Shown piece after piece: positions 16,155-26,252 of a stretch of 64,000 nt of DNA. This DNA comes from Microterricola pindariensis (GTDB taxonomy: Bacteria; Actinomycetota; Actinomycetes; Actinomycetales; Microbacteriaceae): the NCBI RefSeq assembly GCF_002936985.1, contig NZ_MPZN01000002.1, positions 62,001-126,000 of the forward strand. The letters run 5' to 3'. The notes under the pieces are model-generated. The model searched no databases. It was not told where the DNA came from and saw nothing but the letters and a program-made list of their open reading frames with translations. Each line of letters opens with the position of its first letter. Within the stretch, counting starts at the first letter, position 1. Made by a program: the position numbers and the translations under genes.

Positions 16155-17096
16155 GTGGTTGCATTCATCATTCGCCGGGTCCTCACCGGCCTCTTACTCA
16201 TCGTCGCGATCTCCTTCGTGAGCTTCGTGTTGATCTACTCGACCGGCGGCGACATCGCCCGCCACATCCTCGGCCCGGAGGCCGACAACGCCCAGGTCGC
16301 GGCCAAGTCCGCGCAGCTCGGCCTCGACCAGCCGCTGCTCTCGCAGTACTTCCTCTGGTTCACCAATATGCTCGGCGGCGACTTCGGTCGTTCCTGGTTC
16401 ACCGCAGAACCCGTGACAGCCGCCATCACCTCTCGCCTGTCCGTCACCCTCTCCGTCGTGATCGTCTCGCTCGTGCTGGTCACGATCCTGAGCGTCGTGC
16501 TGGGTGTCGTCGCCGCCGTCAGGCGCGGCTGGGTCGACCGCCTCGTCCAGATCCTCTCGGTCGTCGGCGTCGCCCTGCCGAACTTCTGGGTCGCCGTCGT
16601 GCTCGTCCTCATGTTCGCGATCGCCATCCCGCTCTTCCCGGCGACCGGCTTCGTGCAGCCGCAGGACAGCGTCGGCGGCTGGCTGCTCTCCATCGCGCTG
16701 CCCGTGACAGCCATCACCATCGGCGGCATCGCCGGCACGGCGCAGCTGATCCGAGGCTCGGTGATCGACGTGCTGCGCCAGGACTACGTGCGCACCCTGC
16801 GCTCTCGCGGCGTGCCCTCGCGCTCGATCATCTACCGGCACGTGCTGCGGAACGCGGCCCCGCCCGCCCTGATCGTGCTCAGCCTGCAGTTCATCGGCAT
16901 GATCGGCGGCGCCGTCGTGATCGAGAAGATCTTCGCGATCCCCGGTCTCGGCCTGCTCGCCCTGAATGCCACCCTGCGCGGTGACATCCCCATCGTCATG
17001 GCCGTCGTCATGACGATGGCCGCCATCGTCGTCACAGTCAATCTCATCATCGACCTGGTCAACGGCTGGGTCAGCCCGAAGGTGCGTGTGCAATGA
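16155..17096 (+). CDS. Peptide ABC transporter permease (DppB-like)
   Basis: A 313-residue permease starting at GTG 16155 behind AAGGGAG. It has six predicted helices, the N-terminal FIIRRVLTGLLLIVAISFVS typical of DppB/OppB, and the coupling EAA-type loop DYVRTLRSRGVPSRSIIYRH. It forms half of the import channel. Its stop overlaps the next start (ATGA at 17093-17096), so the fused permease-ATPase is translationally coupled. Confidence 0.92.
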   Translation: MVAFIIRRVLTGLLLIVAISFVSFVLIYSTGGDIARHILGPEADNAQVAAKSAQLGLDQPLLSQYFLWFTNMLGGDFGRSWFTAEPVTAAITSRLSVTLSVVIVSLVLVTILSVVLGVVAAVRRGWVDRLVQILSVVGVALPNFWVAVVLVLMFAIAIPLFPATGFVQPQDSVGGWLLSIALPVTAITIGGIAGTAQLIRGSVIDVLRQDYVRTLRSRGVPSRSIIYRHVLRNAAPPALIVLSLQFIGMIGGAVVIEKIFAIPGLGLLALNATLRGDIPIVMAVVMTMAAIVVTVNLIIDLVNGWVSPKVRVQ

Positions 17097-18964
17097 GCAT
17101 CCCAGCCCCCGAACACAACCCGCAGCTGCTGGCCGCGGCCATCGCCCCGCGCGAGGGCGTGCTGAAGAAGATCCTCCGCGATCCGTTCGGCAGCGGCGGC
17201 ATCGTCGTGATCGTCGTGATCGTGCTGCTCAGCGTCTTCGCCAAGCTGCTGGCCCCCTTCGACCCCGCCTACGTCGACATCCAGGCCACCAACATGCCTC
17301 CGTTCACCGACGGGCACCCGCTGGGCACCGATGCCTCCGGGCGCGACGTGCTGAGCCGGCTCCTGGTCGCCGGGCAGCTGACCCTCATCGGTGCGGCGGT
17401 CACCGTCGTCATCTCGTTGGTCATCGGAGTCGTCACCGGCCTCGTGGCCGGTTACTTCGCGGGGCCGTTCGATCACGCCGCCAGCTGGACGGCCGACATG
17501 CTGATGGTGCTGCCGAGCAAGATTGTGCTCGTCGCGCTGTTCGCTGTGATCGGCCCGAACACGGTCGTGACCATGGCCGTGCTCGGCGTGATGGTCTCCC
17601 CGGGCATCTTCCGCCTCGTGCGCAGCCTCGTCATCGGCGTCAAGAACGAGCTCTACGTCGACGCGGCCAGGGTCGCGGGGCTCTCCAGCCGGGCGATCAT
17701 CGGCAGGCACATCCTGTACACGGTGCGCGCCCCCATCATCATCCAGGCGGCGTTCATCGCCGGCATCGCGGTGCTGATCCAGGCCGGCCTCGAGTTCATC
17801 GGCCTCGGCGACCCGAGCACCCCGACCTGGGGCGGCATGCTCCAGGAGGCCTTCCTGGCCATGTACAAGGCGCCCTGGCTGATCCTCTGGCCCGGGCTCA
17901 TGATCGGACTGTTCGTGTCGGCCTTCATCCTGCTCGGCAACGCGGTGCGCGACGCGATGGAGGACAGCGCGAAGGTCAAGGTGCCCAAGAAGGACAGGCT
18001 GCGCACCTCCACGATGGCGGTCACCGTGCAGCCCGGCCGCCGGGCAGCCAACACCCCGGCCATCGCCTCCGGCTCTGCCCTGCTCGTGGTCGACAGCCTC
18101 GTCGTCGGCTACCCGCTGCCCGACGGCGAGCTCAAGCGCGTCGTCGACGGCGTCTCGCTCTCGGTCAATGAGGGCGAGGTGCTCGGCCTGGTCGGTGAGT
18201 CCGGCTCGGGCAAGACGCAGACGGCGTTCGCCATCCTCGGGCTGCTGCCCGAGGAGGCGCAAATCGCCGGCGGCGCTCTGTTCTTCCGCGGTGAGGATCT
18301 GATCGGGATGCCCGAGAAGGCGCGCGTCAAGCTGCGCGGCAAGAGCATCGCCTACATCCCGCAGGAACCGATGTCGAACCTCGACCCCGCCTTCCGGGTC
18401 GGCTTCCAGCTGGTCGAGCCGATGCGCGCCCAGCTCGGGCTGAGCAAGTCGGAGGCGACCAAGCAGGCGCTGGAGCTGCTGGCGCGGGTCGGCATCCCCG
18501 ACCCCAAGCGCACCTTCGATGCCTACCCGCACCAGATCTCCGGCGGCATGGCACAGCGCGTGCTCATCGCCGGCGCGATCTCCTGCAACCCCGATCTGCT
18601 CATCGCCGACGAGCCGACGACCGCACTGGACGTCACCGTGCAGGCCGAGATCCTCGACATCCTGCGCGGCCTGCAGAAGGAGCGCAACATGGCGATGGTG
18701 CTCGTCACGCACAACTTCGGCGTCGTCGCCGACCTGTGCGACACGGTCGCCGTGATGCAGCTCGGCCGCATCGTCGAGCAGAACAGCACCGCCGCGCTGT
18801 TCGCTGCGCCGGTGCACCCGTACACGAAGATGCTCCTCGACTCGACGTTGGAAGGAACCCCGGCCCGCGCACCCCTGCGCCGCGCCGAGAGCCCCGTGCG
18901 CGTCATCACCACCGAGGACGACCGCCCCCGAGAGGAGGCACTGAATGTCTCACGCAGTGTCTGA
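17093..18964 (+). CDS. Fused peptide ABC permease (DppC-like) and ATPase (DppD-like)
   Basis: A 623-residue two-domain protein. Residues 20-295 form a DppC-like permease (GTDASGRDVLSRLLVAGQLT; loop AARVAGLSSRAIIGRHIL). After a linker rich in Pro and Ala, residues 325-590 form an ABC ATPase with Walker [10 protein letters not shown] near residue 370, signature ISGGMAQRV and Walker B LLIADEPTTALD, ending with the oligopeptide-type C-terminal extension. DppC and DppD are separate genes in most bacteria, but such fusions are known in actinobacteria. No frameshift is needed; the frame is open throughout. Overlaps join it to both neighbours. Confidence 0.9.
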   Translation: MSIPAPEHNPQLLAAAIAPREGVLKKILRDPFGSGGIVVIVVIVLLSVFAKLLAPFDPAYVDIQATNMPPFTDGHPLGTDASGRDVLSRLLVAGQLTLIGAAVTVVISLVIGVVTGLVAGYFAGPFDHAASWTADMLMVLPSKIVLVALFAVIGPNTVVTMAVLGVMVSPGIFRLVRSLVIGVKNELYVDAARVAGLSSRAIIGRHILYTVRAPIIIQAAFIAGIAVLIQAGLEFIGLGDPSTPTWGGMLQEAFLAMYKAPWLILWPGLMIGLFVSAFILLGNAVRDAMEDSAKVKVPKKDRLRTSTMAVTVQPGRRAANTPAIASGSALLVVDSLVVGYPLPDGELKRVVDGVSLSVNEGEVLGLVGESGSGKTQTAFAILGLLPEEAQIAGGALFFRGEDLIGMPEKARVKLRGKSIAYIPQEPMSNLDPAFRVGFQLVEPMRAQLGLSKSEATKQALELLARVGIPDPKRTFDAYPHQISGGMAQRVLIAGAISCNPDLLIADEPTTALDVTVQAEILDILRGLQKERNMAMVLVTHNFGVVADLCDTVAVMQLGRIVEQNSTAALFAAPVHPYTKMLLDSTLEGTPARAPLRRAESPVRVITTEDDRPREEALNVSRSV

Positions 18965-19796
18965 ATCGCTGTCCGACACCCTGCTCGACGCCCGCGACGT
19001 CGAGGTCACCTACCCGTCCCGTGGGTTCCGCACGCCGCCGTTCCGGGCGCTGAAGGGCGTCTCGCTCGACATCAAGCCCGGCGAGACGGTCGGCCTGGTC
19101 GGTGAGTCCGGCTCGGGCAAGACGACGCTGGGCCGGGCGATCCTCGGCCTGGCCCCCGTGTCCTCCGGCAGCATCCGCTATGGCGACCGCGAGCTCGTCG
19201 GGCTGGACCGGGCCGCGCGGCGCGGGCTCGCGCACGAGATCCAGGTGGTCTTCCAGGACCCGTACACCTCGCTGAACCCGGCGATGCTGGTGGCCGATGT
19301 GCTGAGCGAGCCGCTCGTCGCGCAGGGCGTGGCCAAGAGCGAGGCGGCCGACCGGGTCGAGATGCTGCTCGGCCAGGTGGGCCTGCCCGCGGATGCCGGC
19401 CGGCGCCTGCCCCGGGAGTTCTCCGGTGGCCAGCGGCAGCGCATCGCGATCGCCAGGGCGCTCGCTCTCGAGCCGCGCCTGATCGTCTGCGACGAGCCGG
19501 TCAGCGCCCTCGACCTGTCCACGCAGGCCCGGGTGCTCGACCTGTTCATCGAGATTCAGGACCGCACCGGCGTCGCCTACCTCTTCGTCTCGCACGACCT
19601 CTCGGTGGTGCGCCACATCAGCCACCGGGTGGCCGTGATGTACCACGGCGAGATCGTCGAGTACGGCGACTGCGAGCAGGTCACGGGCGACCCGCGGCAC
19701 CCGTACACGAAGAAGCTGCTGATGGCCGCGCCCGTTCCCGACCCCGAGATGCAGAGGCAGAGGCGGGTGGAGCGCCAGCGCTTGGCCCTGCTGTGA
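18945..19796 (+). CDS. Peptide ABC transporter ATP-binding protein (DppF-like)
   Basis: A 283-residue ATPase with Walker [12 protein letters not shown] near residue 52, signature [15 protein letters not shown] and Walker [13 protein letters not shown]. The C-terminal [18 protein letters not shown] is typical of oligopeptide importers. It overlaps the end of the fused gene by 20 bases, with AGAGGAGG before the ATG. It is the second ATPase of the importer encoded from 14532. Confidence 0.92.
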   Translation: MSHAVSESLSDTLLDARDVEVTYPSRGFRTPPFRALKGVSLDIKPGETVGLVGESGSGKTTLGRAILGLAPVSSGSIRYGDRELVGLDRAARRGLAHEIQVVFQDPYTSLNPAMLVADVLSEPLVAQGVAKSEAADRVEMLLGQVGLPADAGRRLPREFSGGQRQRIAIARALALEPRLIVCDEPVSALDLSTQARVLDLFIEIQDRTGVAYLFVSHDLSVVRHISHRVAVMYHGEIVEYGDCEQVTGDPRHPYTKKLLMAAPVPDPEMQRQRRVERQRLALL

Positions 19797-20524
19797 ACCT
19801 CTCACCCGAGACGTTCGAGCTCGCCCTGCGGGTGTTCGCCGGCCTGATGTTCGGCGCGGTGATCGGGCTGGAGCGCCAGTGGCGCTCCCGCCTGGCCGGG
19901 ATCCGCACCAACGCGCTCGTCGCGGCCGGCTCCGCGCTGTTCGTGGTGATGGGTGCATACGCCTTCGAGGGCACGGTCGCCGACCCCACCCGGGTCGCCG
20001 CCCAGGTGGTGTCCGGCATCGGCTTCCTCGGCGCCGGCGTGATCATGCGCGAGGGGCTGAACGTGCGCGGCCTGAACACGGCGGCCACGCTGTGGTGTGC
20101 GGCCGCGATCGGCTCGCTGGCCGGCTCCGGGCTCTACGTGCTGGCCGCGCTCGGGGCGCTGATGATCGTCGCGGCGAACACGGTGCTGCGCCCGCTCGGC
20201 CGCATGGTCAACCGCCGACCGTCGGCGATCGGTCCGGATGACGGCAACGCCGGGCAGGACGTGGAGTACCTGCTGGAGGCCATCACGAATGACAAGAGCG
20301 AGGCGCGCGTGCGCGCCCTACTGGTGCAGGCCGTGAACCGGCCGGAGTTCAGCCTGCACTCCATCACGGCGCAGAACACCAAGAACTCGCTGGTCAAGGT
20401 GCGCGCCGAGCTGACGGCCGGCTTCGACACCGACGCCTCCGCACTGGAGCGCGCCGTGCAGCGGATCAGCCTCGACCCGAAGATCGTCTCGATCCGCTGG
20501 TGGTCGGAGGAACAAGAGGAGTAG
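19793..20524 (+). CDS. MgtC/SapB family membrane protein
   Basis: A 243-residue protein with four to five N-terminal helices and the MgtC signatures GAVIGLERQWRSRLAGIRTN, GIGFLGAGVIMREG and GLNTAATLWCAAAIG. A soluble C-terminal ACT-like domain follows. The start GTG overlaps the stop of the ATPase gene (GTGA), which couples it to the peptide importer. MgtC proteins are linked to growth at low magnesium and to modulation of the F-type ATPase, and their place in a peptide importer operon is unusual. Confidence 0.88.
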   Translation: MNLSPETFELALRVFAGLMFGAVIGLERQWRSRLAGIRTNALVAAGSALFVVMGAYAFEGTVADPTRVAAQVVSGIGFLGAGVIMREGLNVRGLNTAATLWCAAAIGSLAGSGLYVLAALGALMIVAANTVLRPLGRMVNRRPSAIGPDDGNAGQDVEYLLEAITNDKSEARVRALLVQAVNRPEFSLHSITAQNTKNSLVKVRAELTAGFDTDASALERAVQRISLDPKIVSIRWWSEEQEE

Positions 20525-20619
20525 CCCCTTCCCCGCTGGTTGCGCCCCGCCCCGCTCCGTTGGCTCGAGGGGGCGTGCGGCCGATGCCGACGCCGCGGGA
20601 TCCCGCTCGTCCCGGAAAC

Positions 20620-20704
20620 CCGCTGGTCGAGTAGCGAGGAACGAGCGTATCGAGACCGGTGGCGGGGTCTCGATACGGCCCTGGCGGGCCTACTCGACCA
20701 GCGG
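20620..20704. repeat. GGTCGAGTAG / GTATCGAGACC palindromic repeat
   Basis: An 85-base nested palindrome. The outer arms CCGCTGGTCGAGTAG and CTACTCGACCAGCGG and the inner arms GTATCGAGACC and GGTCTCGATAC pair perfectly. The same parts recur at 30641-30797. It lies between the convergent mgtC and antiporter genes, and part of the GTTGGCTCGAGGG family lies just upstream at 20558-20571. Confidence 0.75.
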
Positions 20705-20716
20705 GGCGGGGCCGCT

Positions 20717-20753
20717 CCGGTGGCTCGAGGGAGCTTGCGACCGAAGCCAACGG
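20717..20753. repeat. GTTGGCTCGAGGGA repeat, full-length copy
   Basis: TGGCTCGAGGGAGCTTGCGA followed by CCGAAGCCAACGG; the outer TTGGCT/AGCCAA arms pair. Similar copies lie at 24694, 43793-43908 and 60767-60826. Confidence 0.65.
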
Positions 20754-20852
20754 GCCGAAGTGTCAGGCGGTGTCAGGGCTTCGCTCGTTCCTCGCTCAGC
20801 CGACGTGGGAGTTGGGAGCAGTGCCAGCCGACGCGGGGAGGGGCCGACCCGC

Positions 20853-22559
20853 TCAGAGCGCGTCGAAGCGACTCTCCTCGATGTCGAGCACCCGCTGCAC
20901 CGCGCTGATCGCCTCGGAGCTGTAGCTGCCGAGGGCGCGGGCGTCCAGCAGCTCGGCCCGGGCGGTCTGCCGCATCCGCTCGTCCAGGATGCGCATCTGC
21001 GAGATCGCGTCGATCTCGCTCGCGGAGTCCTCGGCGAGCTCGACCGCCGCCGCCCGCTGGTAGCGGCGGCGCAGCCCGGCCAGGACGGCGGGGTCGGCCG
21101 GGACGCCGTCGATCACGGTCTGCTCCGGGTCATCGAGGACGGCGACGGCGGCGCGGTTCACGGCGTCGAGCAGCTCGTGCGTCTCGGCCTGGCGTGCCTC
21201 CTCGCCGCCCCCGCTGATCCGGGTCTTGCGGATCACCGCCGGCAGGGTGCCGCCCATGCCCAACAGCGTGACGATGGCCACGATGAAGGCGACCAGGATC
21301 AGCGTGCTGCGGAAGGGGATCGAGGGCGGCAGCGACTGCGCAGCGGCCAGCGTGACGACGCCGCGCATGCCCGCCCAGGAGATGACGAAACTCTCCCGCC
21401 ACTCCAGCCCCTCCGAGCGGTAGAAGTCGCTGTCGGCCTCGTGCTTGCGCAGGCGCCGCAGCACCCCGCTCTTGCGGCGGATCTGGCGCTCGGTCTCGGC
21501 GGGCGCGGCCTCGACCCGGTCGCGGAAGCTGTCGCGGTGCAGATCGCCGCGCTCGACCAGTCTGCGCTCCGACCGCCGCAGGTACGCCATCTGCAGGAAC
21601 ACGAAGAGGAAGCGGATGACGACGACGAGCGCGGTGAGGATGAGGCCGAGCAAGAGTGCAAACGGCACGCCGCCCTCCTCCCCGGAGACGTCTTCGATCA
21701 GCGCGTGCAGTTCGAGGCCCATCAGCAGGAACACCGCGTGCTCGAGGATGAACTGCACGGTGGCCCAGTTGGTGTGGTCGCTGATGCGCTGGTTGGCGGC
21801 GAAGCGACTCGCCCCGCGGTGGCCGGTGACCAGCCCGGCGGCGACGACGGCGATCACGCCGGACGCCCCGAAGTGCTCGGCCGGCACGAAGGCGACGAAG
21901 GGAATCGCGAAGGAGATCGTGGTGGTGACCACGGGCTCGCTGATGCGCGCCCTGATCCACACCGTGACGAAGCCCACGACGAGGCCGATCCCGACGCCGA
22001 GCGCCGAGGCGTAGACGAAGTCGCCGGCGACCTCCCACAGGCTCACCGCGCCCGCGGTGGCCGCCACCGCCGAGCGCAGCAGCACGAGGGCGCTCGCGTC
22101 GTTGACCAGGCTCTCGCCCTCCAGCACGGCGACGAGGCGGCTCGGCAGCCCGAGCCGCTTGGCGATCGAGGTGGCGGCGACGGCATCCGTCGGGCTGATC
22201 ACCGCGCCCAGCGCGATGGCCGCGGCCAGGCCGAGTCCGGGCATCAGCAGGTACAGCAAGAACCCGACGGCCACCGAGGTGACGACGACGAGCGTCACCG
22301 AGAGCCCCGCGATGGCGCGGAAGTTCCGCCGGAAGTCGGTGAATGCGACGTTGACGGAGGAGGAATAGAGCAGCAGCGGCAGCACCCCGGCCAGGATCCA
22401 CTCCGGCGGGATGTCGATGGGCGGGAAGCCGGGCAGGTAGCCGATTGCGATGCCGACGACGAGCAGGATCAACACGGAGGCGACGCCGGTCCTGCGGCCG
22501 AGCACCGCCGCGCCGACGATCAGGGCCACGGCGATCACACCGAGAACTGTTGGTTCCAT
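20853..22559 (-). CDS. CPA1-type Na+/H+ antiporter
   Basis: A 568-residue protein with about twelve N-terminal helices and a cytoplasmic C-terminal domain of about 180 residues. Ion-site motifs are ALGAVISPTDAVAATSIAK and ALEGESLVNDASALV. The family exchanges sodium or potassium for protons across the membrane and serves pH and salt homeostasis. It is monocistronic between a repeat-rich gap and the divergent small membrane protein gene. The N-terminal MEPTVLGVIAVALIVGAAVL starts at an ATG at 22559. Confidence 0.92.
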   Translation of the reverse strand: MEPTVLGVIAVALIVGAAVLGRRTGVASVLILLVVGIAIGYLPGFPPIDIPPEWILAGVLPLLLYSSSVNVAFTDFRRNFRAIAGLSVTLVVVTSVAVGFLLYLLMPGLGLAAAIALGAVISPTDAVAATSIAKRLGLPSRLVAVLEGESLVNDASALVLLRSAVAATAGAVSLWEVAGDFVYASALGVGIGLVVGFVTVWIRARISEPVVTTTISFAIPFVAFVPAEHFGASGVIAVVAAGLVTGHRGASRFAANQRISDHTNWATVQFILEHAVFLLMGLELHALIEDVSGEEGGVPFALLLGLILTALVVVIRFLFVFLQMAYLRRSERRLVERGDLHRDSFRDRVEAAPAETERQIRRKSGVLRRLRKHEADSDFYRSEGLEWRESFVISWAGMRGVVTLAAAQSLPPSIPFRSTLILVAFIVAIVTLLGMGGTLPAVIRKTRISGGGEEARQAETHELLDAVNRAAVAVLDDPEQTVIDGVPADPAVLAGLRRRYQRAAAVELAEDSASEIDAISQMRILDERMRQTARAELLDARALGSYSSEAISAVQRVLDIEESRFDAL

Positions 22560-22717
22560 TGCCCTGCACTCGATCCTCTGCCACGAGTCGCCGCGGGCAG
22601 GAATCTAGCTTGCCCTGCCGCCGGGCCCAGACGCAACGCGCCCCCGCTGGGGGATTCATGCCAGACTGGAGCAAGGCGTGCCTGAGCACGCGATCGGACA
22701 CTGCGGAGGACACCGAA

Positions 22718-22888
22718 ATGAACGGCTTTATTGCGATTCTGGCAATTCTTGGATTCATCGGTGGGCTCGTGATGATGGGCTACGCCTTCAGCACGCCCGG
22801 TGCCGAGATGGCGATGTTCGCCGGCGGCATCGGCGTTGTCGCGCTCTCGATCGGCCTGCCGATCCACCTGCTCGAGAAGTTCGACTAG
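22718..22888 (+). CDS. Small two-helix membrane protein
   Basis: A 56-residue protein beginning MNGFIAILAILGFIG and ending HLLEKFD. Two hydrophobic helices (residues 3-23 and 30-50) are joined by a short polar turn AFSTPGAEM. GCGGAGGA lies eight bases before the ATG. It is divergent from the antiporter. I do not recognise the family; the strong ribosome site and clean membrane pattern argue that it is real. Confidence 0.6.
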   Translation: MNGFIAILAILGFIGGLVMMGYAFSTPGAEMAMFAGGIGVVALSIGLPIHLLEKFD

Positions 22889-22926
22889 TCGGCAGGGCGC
22901 GGCGTCGGCCGTGCTCCGCACGTGAA

Positions 22927-23846
<920 letters not shown>

Positions 23847-23850
<4 letters not shown>

Positions 23851-24641
23851 GCGCCGGTTCCTGTGGCGCCCGTGGCCTCGACCACGACCGGCAGCAGGCT
23901 GGCCCGCTTCGGCGCGCGGCCGTCGCCGGAGGAGCGCCCGGTGAGGCGCCGGCCGATCCACGGCACGACGTAGTCGCGGTAGTAGCCGAGGTTGTTGCGC
24001 GCGTTCGCCCGGGAGATCGCCGCCTCGTCGATGCCCCACCCGGCGGGCACCTCGACGCCGAGCCCGCGCAGCACGTTGCCGGCGACGCGGGCGTGGCCGA
24101 GGGCGTTCAGGTGCAGCTTGTCGCTGGACCAGTACTCGATTCTGGTGAGCTCCTGGTCTGACCAGTTGTCGACGTACGTCATGTTCTCGATCGGGAACCG
24201 CTTCGTGACGGCCTCGGCCAGCTCGTCGCCGCGCCGGTTCATCACGGCGCCCATGGGCAGGTGCTTGCCCGGGTTCGCGCCGCTCAGCAGCAGCACGTGG
24301 ATGCCGGCATCCGCCGCCTGCCTGGCCGCCTGCACCAGCTGCTCCGCCACGTCGTCGATGAGCACCTTCGGGCGCATGATGTCGTTGCCGCCGCCGTTCA
24401 GGCTGAGCAGGGCCGGCCTCATGGCGATCGCGGGCGGCAGCTGCTCGGCCAGCAGCGGGCCGAGCTTGCGGCCGCGGATGGCGAGGTTGGCGTAGCCGAT
24501 CGGGCCGGCGCCGGCCGCGACCGAGGCCTGCGAGAGGCCGATCGCGACGAAGTCCGCCCAGCCGCGCACCGCGCCGTCGGGCAGCTCGTCGCCCATTCCC
24601 TCGGTGAAGCTGTCGCCGATTGCGGTGTAGCTGCTGAACAT
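23847..24641 (-). CDS. SGNH/GDSL hydrolase
   Basis: A 264-residue hydrolase starting at the ATG at 24641 behind AGGAGG. Block I is AIGDSFTEG with nucleophile Ser11, block III is NGGGNDI with the oxyanion Asn, and block V is DKLHLN with the Asp-x-x-His pair. There is no signal peptide, so it is probably cytoplasmic. The family cleaves esters of lipids, sugars or peptides. It is coupled to a PfkB kinase, which suggests deacylation of a sugar or nucleoside ester before phosphorylation; this is inference. Confidence 0.88.
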
Positions 24642-24693
24642 CCGTGCCTCCTGGTCGTGCGCCGCACTGAGCCTACGCCTGCAGGCCCCGGCT

Positions 24694-24757
24694 GTTGGCT
24701 TCGGTCGCAGGCTCCCTCGAGCCAACGGGGTGGGTGTGCTCCCTCGAGCCAACGGGG
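24694..24757. repeat. GTTGGCTCGAGGGA repeats, inverted
   Basis: One full copy (GTTGGCTTCGGTCGCAGG then CTCCCTCGAGCCAACGG) is followed by a half copy CCCTCGAGCCAACGGGG at 24741. Both read in the minus orientation. They fill the gap between two minus-strand genes. Confidence 0.6.
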
Positions 24758-24769
24758 TGGTTGGGCGCC

Positions 24770-26140
24770 CTAGAAGACCTTGCCGGGGTTCAGGATGCCG
24801 GCCGGGTCGAACACCCGCTTGATCTGCTGCTGCAGCTCGAACTGCTCGTCGCCGAGCTCGCCGCGCAGCCAGCGGCGCTTCAATAGGCCGATGCCATGCT
24901 CGCCGGTGAGCGTGCCGCCGAGCGCGATCGCCGCCTGGAACATCTCGTCGGCCGCCTCCCAGACGTGCTCGGGCACGTCCGGCCCCTCGAACACGAAGTT
25001 CGGGTGCAGGTTGCCGTCGCCGGCGTGCGCGATGGTCGGGATGACCATGCCGTACTTCCGCTCGATCGCGGCGATCGCGTCGAACATGGCCGGCAACGCG
25101 CTGCGCGGAACGGCGACGTCCTCGATCAGGGTGGTGCCGAGCCGCTCCATCGCCGGGTGCATTGCGCGGCGCACCTCGAGCAGGCGCGCGGCCTCCGCGG
25201 CATCCGTCGTCAACTCGGCCGTGCCGCCCGCCGCCGCGAGCAACGCCAGCAGCTGGGCGGCCTCCGCCTCTGCCCCCGCGCCGTCGGTCTGCACGAGCAG
25301 GTAGGCGGCGCCCCGTTCCCTCAGCGGCAGCCCGAGCAGTGCGCCGATCGCGTCGAGGCTGGCCGCGTCGACCAGCTCCATCACGGCCGGGCGGATGCCG
25401 GCCGCCGTCACCGCCGCTGCGGCAGCGGCCGCCGCGCGCACATCGGCGAAGTACGCCCCGATCGTCGGCGTGACGCCGGGCACCAGGCGGCGCAGCCGCA
25501 CTGTCGCCTCGACGATCACGCCGAGCGTGCCCTCCGAGCCGACCATGAGAGCGGTCAGGTCGAGGCCGGTCACCCCCTTGACGCTGCGGTGGCCGAGCTC
25601 GAGCAGGCGCCCGTCGGCCAGGACGACCCTGAGGCCGAGCACCGAGTCGCGGGTGACGCCGTACTTGGCGCAGAGCAGCCCTCCCGCGTTGGTGGCGATG
25701 TTGCCGCCGACGGTGGAGATCGCGCGGCTGGCCGGGTCGGGGGTGAACCAGAGCCCGTGCGGGGCCAGCTGCTCGTTCAGGGCCGCGTTGATGATGCCGG
25801 GCTCGACGACGGCGAGCTCGTCCGCGGCGTTCACCTCGAGCAGCCGGTCCATCGCCAGCGTCGACAGCACGATCTCGCCGGCGGAACCGATCGCGCCGCC
25901 GGCCAGGCCGGTGCCGGCCCCGCGGGTCACGACGGGGGTGCCGTGGGCGCTCGCGATGCGGAGCGTCTGCTGCACCTCCGCGACGGTGCGGGCGGTGACG
26001 ACGGCCAGCGGCGGCGCCGCCGAGCGGTGCCCCGACTTGTCGGCCTGCGCGTCGCGGAGGATCGAGGCATCCGTCACGACCGAGGAGCCGAGCGCCGCGG
26101 CGAGGGCGAGAACGACGGGGGCGGGTGTTGCGGCAGGCAT
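24770..26140 (-). CDS. FAD-linked oxidase (glycolate oxidase GlcD / D-lactate dehydrogenase type)
   Basis: A 456-residue VAO-family flavoprotein; the ATG at 26140 with AGAGG upstream is preferred over a GTG at 26158. The FAD domain shows TRGAGTGLAGGAIG and TVGGNIATNAGG, and the C-terminal domain has the metal/substrate motifs IAHAGDGNLHPNF and GEHGIGLLKRRWL. It ends RVFDPAGILNPGKVF, as GlcD proteins do. It oxidises a 2-hydroxy acid such as glycolate or D-lactate to the keto acid. It lacks an adjacent GlcE or GlcF gene, so it may work as a single-subunit enzyme. Confidence 0.9.
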   Translation of the reverse strand: MPAATPAPVVLALAAALGSSVVTDASILRDAQADKSGHRSAAPPLAVVTARTVAEVQQTLRIASAHGTPVVTRGAGTGLAGGAIGSAGEIVLSTLAMDRLLEVNAADELAVVEPGIINAALNEQLAPHGLWFTPDPASRAISTVGGNIATNAGGLLCAKYGVTRDSVLGLRVVLADGRLLELGHRSVKGVTGLDLTALMVGSEGTLGVIVEATVRLRRLVPGVTPTIGAYFADVRAAAAAAAAVTAAGIRPAVMELVDAASLDAIGALLGLPLRERGAAYLLVQTDGAGAEAEAAQLLALLAAAGGTAELTTDAAEAARLLEVRRAMHPAMERLGTTLIEDVAVPRSALPAMFDAIAAIERKYGMVIPTIAHAGDGNLHPNFVFEGPDVPEHVWEAADEMFQAAIALGGTLTGEHGIGLLKRRWLRGELGDEQFELQQQIKRVFDPAGILNPGKVF

Positions 26141-26252
26141 GGTGCGACCTCTCGACACTGGGCAGTTGGCTGCGCCATGATGATTTCACAGTCTGCGTTG
26201 CCGCACCGGACGAGAGCCGCCCGGAGCACGGTGCGCGGCATGGGGGACCCCG

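Noticed and set aside
20760-22685. A 641-codon plus-strand frame opposite the antiporter gene
   Set aside because: Asp/His/Arg-rich shadow of the antiporter; no domain, and it runs through the repeat region.
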